From: Fomes fomentarius
Lineage: Eukaryota; Basidiomycota; Agaricomycetes; Polyporales; Polyporaceae
Direction of reading: 5' to 3'
Assembly: GCA_022606135.1 (NCBI GenBank)
Contig: JABYQN010000001.1
Span: forward strand, 4,402,001 to 4,466,000
Length of the DNA: 64,000 nt
In this document: piece by piece, positions 36,651-48,024 of the stretch
How positions within the stretch are numbered: the first letter of the stretch is position 1
Layout of the letters: every line of letters starts with the position of its first letter
The notes under the pieces: model-generated
What the model was told of the DNA's origin: nothing
What the model saw: only the letters and a program-made list of their open reading frames with translations
The model's database searches: none
Translations under genes and position numbers: made by a program

Positions 36651-38470
36651 TCATGTGATTTTGTCTGCATCGCGGACGCACCTGTCACCGAGGTCCCCGA
36701 GGTCTTCCCCAAGCAAGTCGTGGTGTTTGTTGTCCAGCCCTTCTGTGTCGTTTACCGCGGCGGCACGGTCGCGCTTCTCGTTGTCGACTTTGTAGCTCCA
36801 CCACAGTGCAGTACCAGAGACCAGTGCGATGGCATAGCATCCGAGGTTGATCGCATGCCCCTGCACGTACCGCGGTGCCCACTCTGCGCGGTATATCTGC
36901 CCCGAGATCGCGCCGCCAATGTTCCCGACGGAGAACACTATCCCGAGCGCTGCCGCGCGTTTGTTCGCGCTTGCGACATTGCTTCCCAGCCACTTCCAGC
37001 AAATCGACACTGGGATGAACCTGAGGCACGGACGAACGCCGTCTGGGTCAGACGCGCGACAGAAGTTTGAGAGGAAGAGGACCGAGGGGGCACGTACATG
37101 AACATGACGAAGAAGAACATGATGTAGCGCACGGTGAGGTTCTTCACCACCATGAGCACGATCAGCGCAACGACGGTCACCGCAACACCGACAAGATAGT
37201 GGTAGAACAGCCTGCCATACTTGTCCGCCGTCCAACCCGCGATGAGGACGATGACGAAACCCAGGCCGTACGGCGGGCATGCCATGAGCGTCGCCGAGGT
37301 GCCCTTATATCCCAGACCAGCGACGACCGTCGGCAGCGAGAGAATGACGCTGTAGACGGGGATGTAGATCGAGATGTAGACGACCCCCCAGAGCCAGGTG
37401 CGCCAGTCCGTGAACGCGGAACGGATCTGCTTGCCGTCGAAGTGTTCGCCGGCCTTCTGGGCATGGTCGGCCTCGTTCGCGAGCAGCACGACGCGCTTTT
37501 CCTCAGGGGAGAGGAAGGAAGCCGTTTCGGGGTACGAGGACATGAAGATTGCGGCGACGATCCCGAACCCGGCTGTGATGACTCCTTCGACGATGAAGAT
37601 CCATCTGTAGGATACGTCCGTTTGTTATCAATATGAACCGGGGATGTAAGAGCGAAAGAACGCACTGCCAGCCGGCAATCCCGTGGGTCCCGTCAAGCGC
37701 ATGGATTGCGGTTGCAAGCAGTCCGCCAAATGCTCCGGTGAGAGAGACTGTCGAATACAGGACGGCAAAGCGCCTGCCGAGCACTGTGCGAGGATACCAG
37801 CAGCTGACTATGCGATTGGAGTTGTCAGAGTGAGTATAGATCTAGAAAGTATTGTAGAGAGCGCACGCCAATAAACGATACCAGGTAGGAACCCCGCCTC
37901 AGCAATGCCGAGGAAGAAGCGGATAGCGAGGAGGCCCGCCGGCGTTTTGACAGTCGCAAAAAGCGCGCATACTAATCCCCAGAAGAACTACAGAGGATTA
38001 TGAGCAGGCAGAACAGTCTACAGACGAAGGACTCACTGTCAATATGGGAATGTACCATCTCGGACTGACGCGCCGAAGGATGATATTGGACGGTGTTTCG
38101 AAGATGACGTAACCAATGAAGAAGATGGACAACGCCCAGTTGTACTGATTGCTAGTTAGGTTGAGCGACGTCGACAGTCCGAGGACCTTCGCGTTCCCGA
38201 TATTGGCTCTGTAAGTACACAAGCACAATCATCATCAGCAGGAGACACTGTGAAGGACATCCGCAGTCCTTACCTGTCAATGTAACAAGCCAGATACAGG
38301 AGGACTGCGAGTGGCATGATGTACAAATCCACCTTCCGCCATGTTCTCTTCACCAACTCCGGGTCGAGGTGTTCAAACACTTCCCGGGCTTCCTCTAGTT
38401 CCCCGGAGTCCTTGACTGATGATGGGTAGCTAGAGGCAGTCGAGAGTTCTGCCTGAGCCTTCACCGTCAT
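36651..38470 (-). CDS. MFS transporter, anion:cation symporter family (Dal5/Tna1-like)
   Basis: A twelve-helix plasma-membrane symporter for small organic anions such as allantoate, nicotinate or other vitamins; the substrate cannot be told from sequence. Starting at ATG 38470, a hydrophilic N-terminus leads to the first helix (KVDLYIMPLAVLLYLACYID). YIDRANIGNAKVLGL is the ACS-family form of the MFS signature. FFIGYVIFETPSNIILRR, then GIAEAGFLPG, follow. Central-loop and second-half helices lie in WTADKYGRLF and VGNIGGAISGQIYRAEWAP (GHAINLGCYAI after it). The C-terminal 40 residues are hydrophilic. At least six short introns interrupt the gene, and all joints tested keep the frame. Confidence 0.9.
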
Positions 38471-38845
38471 GTTGGTGTCGAGGAGAAACGAAGAGCGATG
38501 GCGGGTCGGCCATGCCGTTAAGTACACTGGCGAGTCGCAAGATTTTTTACGCGCTAGTCAGCGCATCTCGTCATGGGCATATTGGGCATGATTTGGTTGT
38601 GCTCAGGAGGAAGAGATAAGCGCAAAGTAATGCATGGCGTCATATTGCGTGAACGAGCAAGCTCAATGTTGTGATGAGCACGCGTCTCCGACTCGCAACT
38701 TGAAGCGTGGACATGCATGAGGTTTGCACGTTCCCCAGTTTATTCAGCGAGGAGACTCTGCAAAACTAATATTCATCTGAGTTGCATAGGAACGGGAAAC
38801 CAGACTCAACGATGACTGCCAAAAGGTACAATTCATATTCATGAT
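38471..38845. other. Spacer between the MFS gene and tRNA-Glu
   Basis: This is the MFS upstream region. It holds no additional frame of note. The AT content rises towards the tRNA. Confidence 0.5.
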
Positions 38846-38916
38846 TCCGACACGGGGAATCGAACCCCGGGCTATCGCGTGAGAGGCGATAATGTTAGCC
38901 ACTACACCATATCGGA
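38846..38916 (-). tRNA. tRNA-Glu(CUC)
   Basis: Read on the minus strand from 38916, the 71-nt sequence folds into a full cloverleaf. The acceptor TCCGATA pairs with TGTCGGA (one G-U pair). The anticodon stem ATCGC/GCGAT is perfect, with loop CTCTCAC and anticodon CTC, which reads GAG. The T arm CGGGG-TTCGATT-CCCCG is perfect. No intron is present. It appears functional. Confidence 0.96.
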
Positions 38917-39060
38917 TAAAATGTTAATGCTGTGAATACTTACAAGTGTGTCCATGATTGGGAAGACTCATGGGGATATCCAGGTCCACACTGCGTCCTA
39001 TGCCAACTGTTACTGACATGTAACAGCCTGCAATGCACTGGGTACATCACTATTCTCGTT

Positions 39061-39461
39061 TCAAGTTGTTTCGTACGTCCAAGCTGTACCCCTTCCCTTC
39101 TCGAGCCCATTACTGGCATCCTCCGAGTCCCTCTCGCACCTCTCGCGCCGCTTGGAGTCTGCGGCCTCAACCGGAGACCAGGTCACGTTCAGATTGAATG
39201 TCCTCATAGGTATGGATTGCTCGCCATGAGTCCGTATATTGTGTCTTCCCAGACTGTCGCCGTCCCGCTGTCCGACCAAGGTGGTACGCTTGAAGGCCTG
39301 ACCCCAGGCGAGTCCAACACACACAGTGACGAGCTTGAATAGATGATGTTGAACATGAGAGCCTACGCGTTATATAGATCAGTCAGCATGAGCCTCTAAA
39401 TGGATGAAGAATGTTATTATCGCACGTGTACATCTGTACACTCTCCACGAATATGGGGAAT
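39061..39461 (-). pseudogene. C-terminal relic of a basidiomycete seven-helix membrane protein gene
   Basis: Two exon-like pieces match the intact gene at 61427-62928. The piece at 39461-39426 reads FPIFVESVQMYT, against AIFVESAAMYS in the intact protein. After a plausible intron the frame continues TALMFNIIYSS. The piece at 39333-39061 reads LVTVCVGLAWG, against LITVRVGLGWG, and GEQSIPMRTFNLNV, against GENSFPMRTFALNV. The stretch coding the final helix is missing between them and the frame shifts, so no intact product is expected. Upstream exons for helices 1-5 were not found. Confidence 0.6.
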
Positions 39462-40398
39462 CTGGCACGAGATATAGCATGGCAGTCCTGAACAGATGCT
39501 AAGGCTGGTCAGCTCCACGTCACATCGATCCAATGAAAAGTGAACGGAGTATTCACCCAGACGGCTCGTGCGCAGCAACCCGGGAGGAAAGGCTCACACA
39601 GTGGAGGGACATGTTCGCGCGCCGCGTCCGCAATGGCGGCAGCAAGGTCAGACAAATGCATGTCTAACGCTACAGCTATAGCGAGCTCGTTGACCCTATA
39701 CGCCACCGTCAGCTCGCCCTCCTCCGCCGACACTGGCACTCATGGCATCTGAACTGGCAGAGAGAACCGTATGTGACTACCCCAAAGGCAACAATAGAGA
39801 AGATGAAGATAGAGAACAGAGCGAACATGACGCTGGCGGATACGAGAGCCAAGGAGGGGAAAGGAGTGTGAGGCTGAGTGCGGAGCGAGGTGGCTGTGCC
39901 AATCTCTACTAGTAACCACCTGGAAATCAAACTTCACAAGTTTCCCTGATCGTACCCTTTAGAAAGCTAGAGTCGACGAGACTCCTCTTCGGGACCATAA
40001 GAAGATCTACAAAATTGTCGCAGCAAGTTGTAGACCGCGACCTGAAGGGCAAGTCCGGCCGCTTGATCTCGTCTCACGTAAGGCACATCGCCACGGATCA
40101 TGAAGCGCGCTTAACGTGTTGAACTTGACCTTGATCGTCCACCACCCTTTGTCCACCTTTGTGGCACAGCTCTACATATTGTCCTCTGTATCAGTTCCAG
40201 TCGCGTAATTCTTCGTGACTCGCCTCCGACAGCCACACTGCTCCTACACACCTTCCCCTCATCAAACCCCCGCCAAACCTCTGCTACTATCACAGTCGGG
40301 CTGAACACACGACTGTGGGCTACAAATCACGAATTAAGGTTAACGAACGACGTGTCAGAGCCACGCACGACCACACGAAAAGAGCCGTCGGTGAGATC
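39462..40398. other. Region upstream of the FunK1 gene
   Basis: This holds the FunK1 promoter and possibly further decayed parts of the seven-helix relic. A minus-strand hydrophobic stretch at about 39780-39880 could be a membrane helix, but no family motif was found. Confidence 0.4.
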
Positions 40399-42965
40399 AT
40401 GCTGCAAGCTTTCTGTGACCACTTCTTCCCCTTCCCGAGCGATCCAAACCATCCAAAACCAGTCATCGAGGCCAATCCGTTCAAGAGGCTGGAGAATGCG
40501 GATGCTATGATAGAAGCGGATCTAACCAAGATATTCGTAAGTGATCTCGTCCTTGGTTTGCATGCCGCTAACCGAAGTGCACTGTCTCTGTTGTCAATGT
40601 TATATAGATCGAAATTGTGAACGAGCGTAATCTCGCCCCTGGCCTGGTGCTTCGCTACTGTGGGGACCGTCCCGACCCTGGCGTGGTTGACCCCGAGGGC
40701 GACAAGATTGACGCGGCATTCTACTCTGCTCCTAAACGGCGCAGCAACAAGAAGAAACGGATCGACTACACAAAGAAGAAGTACCGCGCTTCTTGGAGCG
40801 ACCAGCGAGTCTGTCTGGAACTCAAGCGTGGTGAGGCGCACAACGACCCGTTCAAGGACACCGAGGGTGGCGTCGTTCGCACTACCGACGTGCAGCAGGC
40901 AGTCAAGGTTCGCGAACAAATCCTCGCCTACGCGGAGCTCCTGATGGCTGTTCAACAACGCCTCGCCGTCTTCATGCTTTTCATCATTGGCCGTCGCTGT
41001 CGCCTGATGCGCTTCGATCGGTCCGGCTCGATCGTCACTCATCTCGTGGACTACTTTGTCGAGTGGGAGTTCTTCTGCGACATCCTCTGGCGCATCTCGC
41101 AATGTTCCGACTCCCAACTCGGGTACGACCCAACAGCGGAACGTCTCAGCCCTCGCGACGCCGACTACAATGAGATGGATCGGTTGGCGAAGGCAGATGC
41201 CACTGACCTTGATCACAAGGAACGCGTACTGGGGGCAGAGGACAGACCTCAAGACGGCTTTGTCTTTGCATATGTGCGTGGGATGTTTGCAGACTCCCTC
41301 GTCAAGCGTTGGCCGCGATACCGGCTTCAAGTGCCTGACGGTGACAATGTGCGGCACTTCCTAGTCGGCAAGCCCACCTTTCGAGCAAAAGGATTAGCTG
41401 GTCGTGCTACTCGTGGGTATGTCGCTTTGGACTGCACCACAAAGCGCTTCGTCTGGCTAAAGGATGTGTGGCGGGCTCTATACCTGACGGCCGAGAAGGA
41501 AGGTGACGTCCTTGCTCAGCTGAACGCCAGTCATGTCTATGGTGTGCCTACCCTCCTGTGCCATAGCGACATAAACAACCAAGAGACCCTGACATCTACG
41601 TGGTACAAGCGGAAGAAGGCTCCCGTGCTTGGACAGGCGCAGTCTTCGTCTTCGTTGAGTCGCAAGCGGAAGAGGCAAGGTACCGACCACGACGAGCTCG
41701 ACAGCAGCCACAATGATGATGGCGACTCACGCCTGCGACGTCATCGTCATTATCGGCTGGTGGTGAATGAGGTCGCTCTCTCTTTGAGCGAGTTCACGTA
41801 TGGACAGCAATTCCTGGCAATCATCAGAGATGCTGCCATCGGTGAGTATTGAGTGTCATTACGACCACGTCGACTTACTGGATGTTCTCAATAGCTCATC
41901 ATCAAGCGACCACTAAAGTTGGTATACTCCATTGCGACGTGAGCGGAGGCAACATCTTGATTCTCCCTGTCTATGTGGATAATGAAAGGGGCAACGCGAT
42001 TGCGTGGAGGGGCATCCTTGCGGATTGGGAGATGTCGAAGCCTCTCAATGGCCAAGCCTGTCAGCAAAAGGCGATAGTATGTGCGCTGCTACGCTCACCA
42101 AGTTCTGCATCCACTAACATTAGGTCAACAGGGTACCTGGCAATACATGTCAGCTGCACTGCTCAGTGGCCCCAAGATCGTCGAAGTCTGCGACGAGGTC
42201 GAGGCATTTACTTACGTCATCCTCTACTATGCGGTACGCTACCTGAGGTCGAACTGCGACGACCTGACGGTCGCTTCCTTCATCAACGACTTCTTCGAAA
42301 CCTTCACCATATGCAATGGGAGATATGTCTGTGGGCCGGCGAAGTGCCATGCCATTACCACCGGCCACCTAGGTAGAGATCTGGTTTTCGACAGCCCCAT
42401 GGACAAATTATTGTCGAGGCTCTTCTCCTGGCTCAAGGCCCATTCCGTTGTTTCAATGCACAAACGACACCAGGAAGAGAAGTCCAAACGGCAATCGTGT
42501 CGTCCTCCTCCATCCCCCTCTGCACTCTCTCCCATTCAGCGGTACCGTGAGCGCACCCTCCCCAGCATTTACAGACCCACCAGCAGACAACTCATAGGAA
42601 AGAAAGATCGCGATGCGCCTTCGCTCGCGGACCAAGAGCTCTCCAAGAAGGTCGAAGACCAGGTCTACATGATTCGACTGCTCTCGACGGCGATCGACCA
42701 ATCGCCCTGGTATACGGACGACAAAGTTGGTGACAGGGTACCAGTGAACTGGATCGATGCGATCCATTCCTTGCAGTGGCCCGCCATTTACTCTGTGGTG
42801 CCTCCGTCCACGAAGAAGCCCAAGCTCGACGGCCTGCCATCAGCACCTGATGCCAATGGCAGCAGTATTCAGACGCCGCTTGTCCCAGAGCGCATGCCGG
42901 TATCTGTATCTCCACCTCCTCGAAATCAGACGACCACCCAGAAGGGGAAGGGACACCAGGTCTAG
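40399..42965 (+). CDS. FunK1-family protein kinase with altered catalytic motifs
   Basis: Four exons (40399-40536, 40608-41841, 41895-42076, 42132-42965) join to 795 residues. The open frame extends a little upstream, but 40399 is its first ATG, so an additional 5' exon is possible. The FunK1 pattern is clear: VREQILAYAELLMAVQQRLA, then RRCRLMRFDRSGSIVTHLVD, WEFFCDILWRI, and after an intron ILHCDVSGGNILI, the catalytic loop. Next come GILADWEMSKPL, the metal-binding segment, and GTWQYMSAALL. The usual HRD Arg is Cys here and the family's DWD is DWE, while the catalytic Asp and the Asn of GGNI remain. A disordered Ser/Arg segment (SLSRKRKRQG) precedes the loop, and the tail is Pro rich. FunK1 kinases are expanded in mushroom-forming fungi; substrates are unknown. 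Confidence 0.9.
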
Positions 42966-44131
42966 TTTGTATCCTTCGGTGTTATCGTTTGAATTCATCT
43001 CTCGCGTCGCATTGTATGTAAACTATCACGGCTGCTGATTTCGGGCTCTGTATGTATTCTAATACGTATATGGTGACTACTGTGATGTCGGCCATCCAAG
43101 GTCTCCAAACCGAGCGCCTGACTTGTGCTAGTGGCTGTTGCGGCGATAGGATGGTCGGGAAAGATGAGTTCGATATTGGAACCCAGAGTCAGGTGTGTAC
43201 GGGTGCTCACAAAACGAAGAATCTACTTTCGACTGGCGAAGGAGCAAGTGAAAGGAGCCCTTAGTGCCCACAGAGAAGCAAGATTTCAACTCCGCATTTC
43301 AGCCTAGATTGCGTAGGGATGCCTCGTCGCATAGTCACCGAAGTAGAAGTAATCACTCAATCAGAGTCTATCCGATAGTTGGTCGACAACTGTCAGATAT
43401 GGGAACCTTCCCGGGCCTTCTGCGGCATACCGCAGCACTGCACTCGTGACGCTCCATCATGTACATCGAAATGATCGAAGACTTAGAAACCCAGGCAAGC
43501 AAATGGATGTGTGCGACGAGATAGGGGAGCGTGAAGTGACAAGTCAATATCGAGCGCCATGCCACAGAAGCCGCAGAACAACGTCGGCATGCCGGTAAAC
43601 CGTACTTCTAGGGCAGCCCAGGCTGGGTGTTGCCACGGCATGTACGACCTGCGCACTGGGATCCTTCAAAAGAAAAGTGAACTAGAAGGCGTTCCGATAC
43701 ACCGCGGAGAAACGGCTCCCCGGGTTCCGCACATGTGAGGCGGAGGGGTCCTAGCTCGACGACTCGGGGACCGCAACGGTATGTCTGTCCTTGACACGTC
43801 GGTGCATTCCCTGTGCCCGTCAGAGTCCAATCGACATGGGAGCGGGGCCGGATCTTAGTCGGGCTGCTTGATTGCGTACGTCGGGCCAGCAGACGACCGT
43901 CTGGGGGAGAGAAGAACGACAACGAGAGGTTCTTTGGGAACGCATACGATTAGCACAAGCAATTAGAGTTGACAGGTTCGTCTCAGCTTGTTGTTACACA
44001 TACAACGAAGAGCAGCGTGGCGTAGTCCGCGATACCAGTATCGCGCGCGACCTATCTACCCCACCTTCCACGCCCAGCAAGGACCTGATAGGCACCGTTG
44101 TCAGCACACAAACAAGCAGTAAGTGGTATCG
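42966..44131. other. Convergent intergenic region
   Basis: This lies between the stops of FunK1 (+) and the F-box gene (-). Several frames of 60-104 codons occur on both strands, but none has a motif or splice partner. Confidence 0.5.
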
Positions 44132-46381
44132 TTATAGGAGCATACCGAGCGGATCCATACGCTGATGACTAGCACCCGTCCACAGACCCAGTACGCCCAT
44201 GGCAGATGCGACACCTCCGACCTGAACCCCTTCCGAGACCCACTCATCTCTAGTGCCACCCTCGATTGACGAGCACTGGGAGTGAAAATGACATGTCAGC
44301 CTGTTTGTGCAAGCGAGTAGTGAATGATACGCACCAGTGTCCATCGCACGTTCCCGTCGCTCATAACGGAGACCATCCCATGCATGCTCCTCGGCCGTCC
44401 CGGGATTGTACTGGCCATGGTCTCGCCTTCGATGTGTATGTTCGGCAGGTGAGCGTACTTGGGGACGTCGGCTGGCGAATATGCCTTGATGCGGAGGCGC
44501 ATAGAAATGATACGGACTGCCTCTGACAGATGCGGGTCTTCGAATCCGTCGTAAAGCTGCTTTGAGTACCGCCCCTCGATCACCGCGCTTTACGAAGTAG
44601 GGCAAATCAAACACGCACGGTCATGTTATTCACTGTGAGATGCAGCAGTCAGTACTGGAAGGAAGGGACGCCGGCGAGGTACGCTCACAGATGAGGTCTC
44701 TGTAGTCCAGCCAACATACACAACGCCTGAGGCAGACCGCGAATGTTAGCGGGGCTACACAAGTTACGGACACGACTTACATCCAAACGCCCGTCACCCC
44801 AGCCCAGTCCCAGCCCAGCACTTCGTCAGATTCTGTCACTTTTTCCTTCCCCTTGCCTACCTCCTCAAGCATCTCGTCGGTCGACTGAGGAGGTTTATAA
44901 GCAGAGGCATCCCAAGGCGCACTTCCGCGACGGAGGCCATCAAGAGAGAGGAGCCCGCGCAGCTCTGATGCCTGAAACGACTCTCGCAGATTCGCTTCCA
45001 CGACAACACGAACTGCAGCGAGGTGCGCCCAGTCCGCACAAAGCTGCGCTGAGGTAGGCGGAGGAACAGACCCATCGTCCACTGCGTCGGCGTCCTCCTC
45101 ATCTTCATCTTCATCCTCGAAAACATCCTCGCCTTCGGCGTCTTCGGCGTTATCCATTTCGTCGACGACAATGTCGTCGTCGTCGTCGTCGCCTGCGTCA
45201 TCTGACATACGTGCATCCTCGTCTTGGTCTTCAGGGTCATTGTCCTGCGTCTGTGCGCGACCATGTGCGCCTATCAGCGCGAACAACGGCAAGAGCATGT
45301 CGGTGTCTTCCGGTGTCGCGCGGGTCGCCTTGCCCTCCGTGGTCTCGACCGGAAGGTAGGGGCCCCAATGACGGGCGCGCGAGAGGTAGTGCATGTTGTA
45401 CACACGCATGCGCGCGAGCCGTCGCGCGCGCTTGAGCTGCCTCTCCGAGCTTCTGTACAGCGCCTTGCCCGCATCGTTGTCAGAACTTGTACTATGTGCT
45501 TCTGAAGGGCATGCGAGCTCTCTGCTCATAGCGGTGACTGGCGGTGATATGATATGAGACAGAGCTGATGGTATGGGAAGGAAACCAGTGCATGCTATGA
45601 GATGACCGGCTGCTTGCATCTCGCGAAACTGGGATTCGTCTAAGTCGCGGCCCGTAACGCCCCCTACCCACTTCTCGCCACAGAAGAGGGCCGTGACCTC
45701 GGGAGGCAGCCCATTCGCTAGTACGTCTGCAAGCCAAGCTATGTTGTTCGCGCGCAGGGTCTGGCCGAATGACCGTCCTGTAGAATTAGTCGGGCCGACT
45801 GTCGTGGCGCTGCTGGTGAGACCACTGATAGCTTGCGGCAAGGGAGGGAAGGTAGGGTAGTTTGAGGTTGGCGTGAGAGGGGCGCTGGTGTCAGGTGGAC
45901 CGCTGGGGGGTGGTAGGAAGGAGAAGACAATCGTGGGGGGACATGGAAGCGCTGTGCTGATTACGGAGAGGAGTGCATCAAACGCACGGATATTGCGGTG
46001 GGTACCGGTCACCTCCACCTTGGGCGCCGCGCCCTCGTTGGAGGCCTGTTCCGCCTCACGCGCAGGGCTTGTTTGACGACGCATGTAGTCCGCTGCCCAA
46101 ACGCGCCTGCGAAACTCTGTGGCCCACTCGAAGTCGTCCTCCGAATGTCGATTACGAGACGTGCACTCTCCCCAACCAGGTCCGCCGCCTGACGCGCGAG
46201 GGTCGTCGAACGTCGACAAGAAGACTTGACGCCATAAATGCTGATCCTTCGGGCTGTAAACCAGAGTACAGTTTGACTTGCTAGTCTGTGCAAACGCTGC
46301 GATAGCGTGGGGGAAACCTGCTTCCGCGGTCGATACGAGGACCTGTTCGACGACTTCTACTGGCAGTAAATGGAGGGACAT
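44132..46381 (-). CDS. F-box-like domain protein
   Basis: The minus-strand ATG at 46381 begins MSLHLLPVEVVEQVLVSTAE, an F-box-like helix pair at residues 4-45 (then FPHAIAAFAQTSKSNCTLVY), which would bind Skp1 in an SCF ubiquitin ligase. The open frame runs 11 nt-triplet groups further upstream from a TTG, but this ATG is the first in frame. A long middle part of low complexity includes an acidic run at about 45060-45220 (mostly Asp/Glu). The conserved C-terminus is spread over small exons: WMRCVCWLDYRDLILNNMTG, GRYSKQLYDGFEDPHLSEAV, then GRPRSMHGMVSVMSDGNVRW and a last exon ending at 44132. All joints are in frame with GT..AG introns of 44-60 nt. The substrate is unknown. Confidence 0.82.
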
Positions 46382-48024
46382 GGGCAGCGAGAGAGGTGGT
46401 TGCAAGCTGGAATGATGAGAAAGACGGAAGCCGGGAAGGGCGGGAACGAATGGGTGGTGGTCGCTGACCAAGGGTAAGTAAGCTATTATATCGCGAACCG
46501 GCCGAGTCGCACCGCCTAGATAAGATTAGATTGCCGACCAAAAGTGTAGAATCAGTGCCACAGGATCCAGTGGATCCTGGTGACCTTGAGCATCGACAAG
46601 CGATTACCTGGTGGGCATGTTGATCAATATACATAGTGCTTCGATGACACTGGCATGGAGAGCGAGCTGATGATCATATCGTCGGCCAGTTTTACCGATG
46701 TGTAGCGACGTTGAAGGGGGCATCAACAACTTGATAATAATGAGCACTAGCCTGAGCATCATCTTTGAATGAAAGTGGCACAGTTGGTCCACTCTGGAAG
46801 AGCATAAAGATCTACACATGGACGGGCTGTCATATTTGAACTTCGATCTTCAGCTGCCAGTGAGGCTGGGATGAGCCGTAGTGGCCCGGGGTGGCACCTA
46901 AGTCAGACTGAGAAGAACTTGTAAGTGCTCAGATAATGGCTCCAAGCCAGAAATGACTGGAAAATCGTGCCCTCACCTCCAGCATGCGAGTATAAAGAGT
47001 GAGGTTGCGTCCGAGTCCATTCACAGTGCTGGCATGACCAACTTGAAGCTAGTAAGTGCCAACTGACTCACGGTCTTGTTGGCAAGTTGCAGAAAGAGTG
47101 ACTGGTATATCAAACGGACAACAATGGTCAGAACATCCGCTTGATGGAAGGGTAATGTCAGAGAATAGGTTTGACTCGTTTGAGCGGTCCTTAGTCTCCT
47201 CAGCAGTGCCGAGAGGTTGCCGAGAGTTCACGGGCGCTACGCTTACCATTCCAGGAGTCCCAGTAATTCCTTCACCAAAGGAGACCAAAGGTCAAGGTAA
47301 ATGGCGCCCCTTGAAGCCGACCATGATGCGATAATCGCAAACGATAGAGAAATTGATCGATTAAGCTGAAGTCTGATGTATTTATTTGATCCGGAGCATA
47401 TGGCTCAGGGCTTCGGAGAGTCTGTTCTCAGGTTTGAGTACTGGCAGGAATCCGATCACGGTGGAGGTCGAAGGGCACTTTATCATGATGGTGTTTCTTT
47501 CAGAAAAGCATAGGCTGGGCTCGCTTTTATGCTGCGCATAGTATTGAGTGGGTAGCGGAGTACTGCGTACGTACGTACTACAGCGCTGCGCTCCACCGGC
47601 CGGCGCGGTCTGCAGTTCGATATCCTGTGCATGGGATGATGGGCTAGATTAGCCTAATAGCTAAGAAGTCTTTATGCGACGGTCGTGTGATAGCGTCACT
47701 AAGAACTCCACGAGTGAGAATTTTCACGGCCCTCCCATTCTTCCGAAAAGCAGTCCTAGCCGCTGCGCATAGTGGAAGCTCATAGGGTGTCATTGAACCA
47801 TGAGCGGGCCGGCTGGAGATATCACATTATGACTGAGGCGATCTTTGCTCATGCCATGTATCTCATCCGCCCGTGGTGGATATTTCAGACGCGGCCGGGA
47901 AAGTGTATGAGCGAGCCGACGCACACAGGTCAAAGAGACTGAGAAAATACTGATAAGTTGTCGCCCGAGTAGTATACGTTTAGTACAGAGTAGGTTGTGA
48001 ATTGTCCGACGTCGGGCCTGCAAA
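46382..48024. other. Intergenic region, no gene recognised
   Basis: This contains the F-box upstream region on the left and 3' sequence of the G-alpha gene on the right. A minus-strand frame at 47790-48200 (136 codons) overlaps the last G-alpha exon in another frame and is taken as a shadow. A short palindromic GTACGTACGTAC run occurs near 47570. Confidence 0.5.

Noticed and set aside
40315..40398. Upstream GTG start for the FunK1 protein
   Set aside because: Fungal nuclear genes use ATG. The first in-frame ATG is at 40399, although an extra 5' exon is not excluded.
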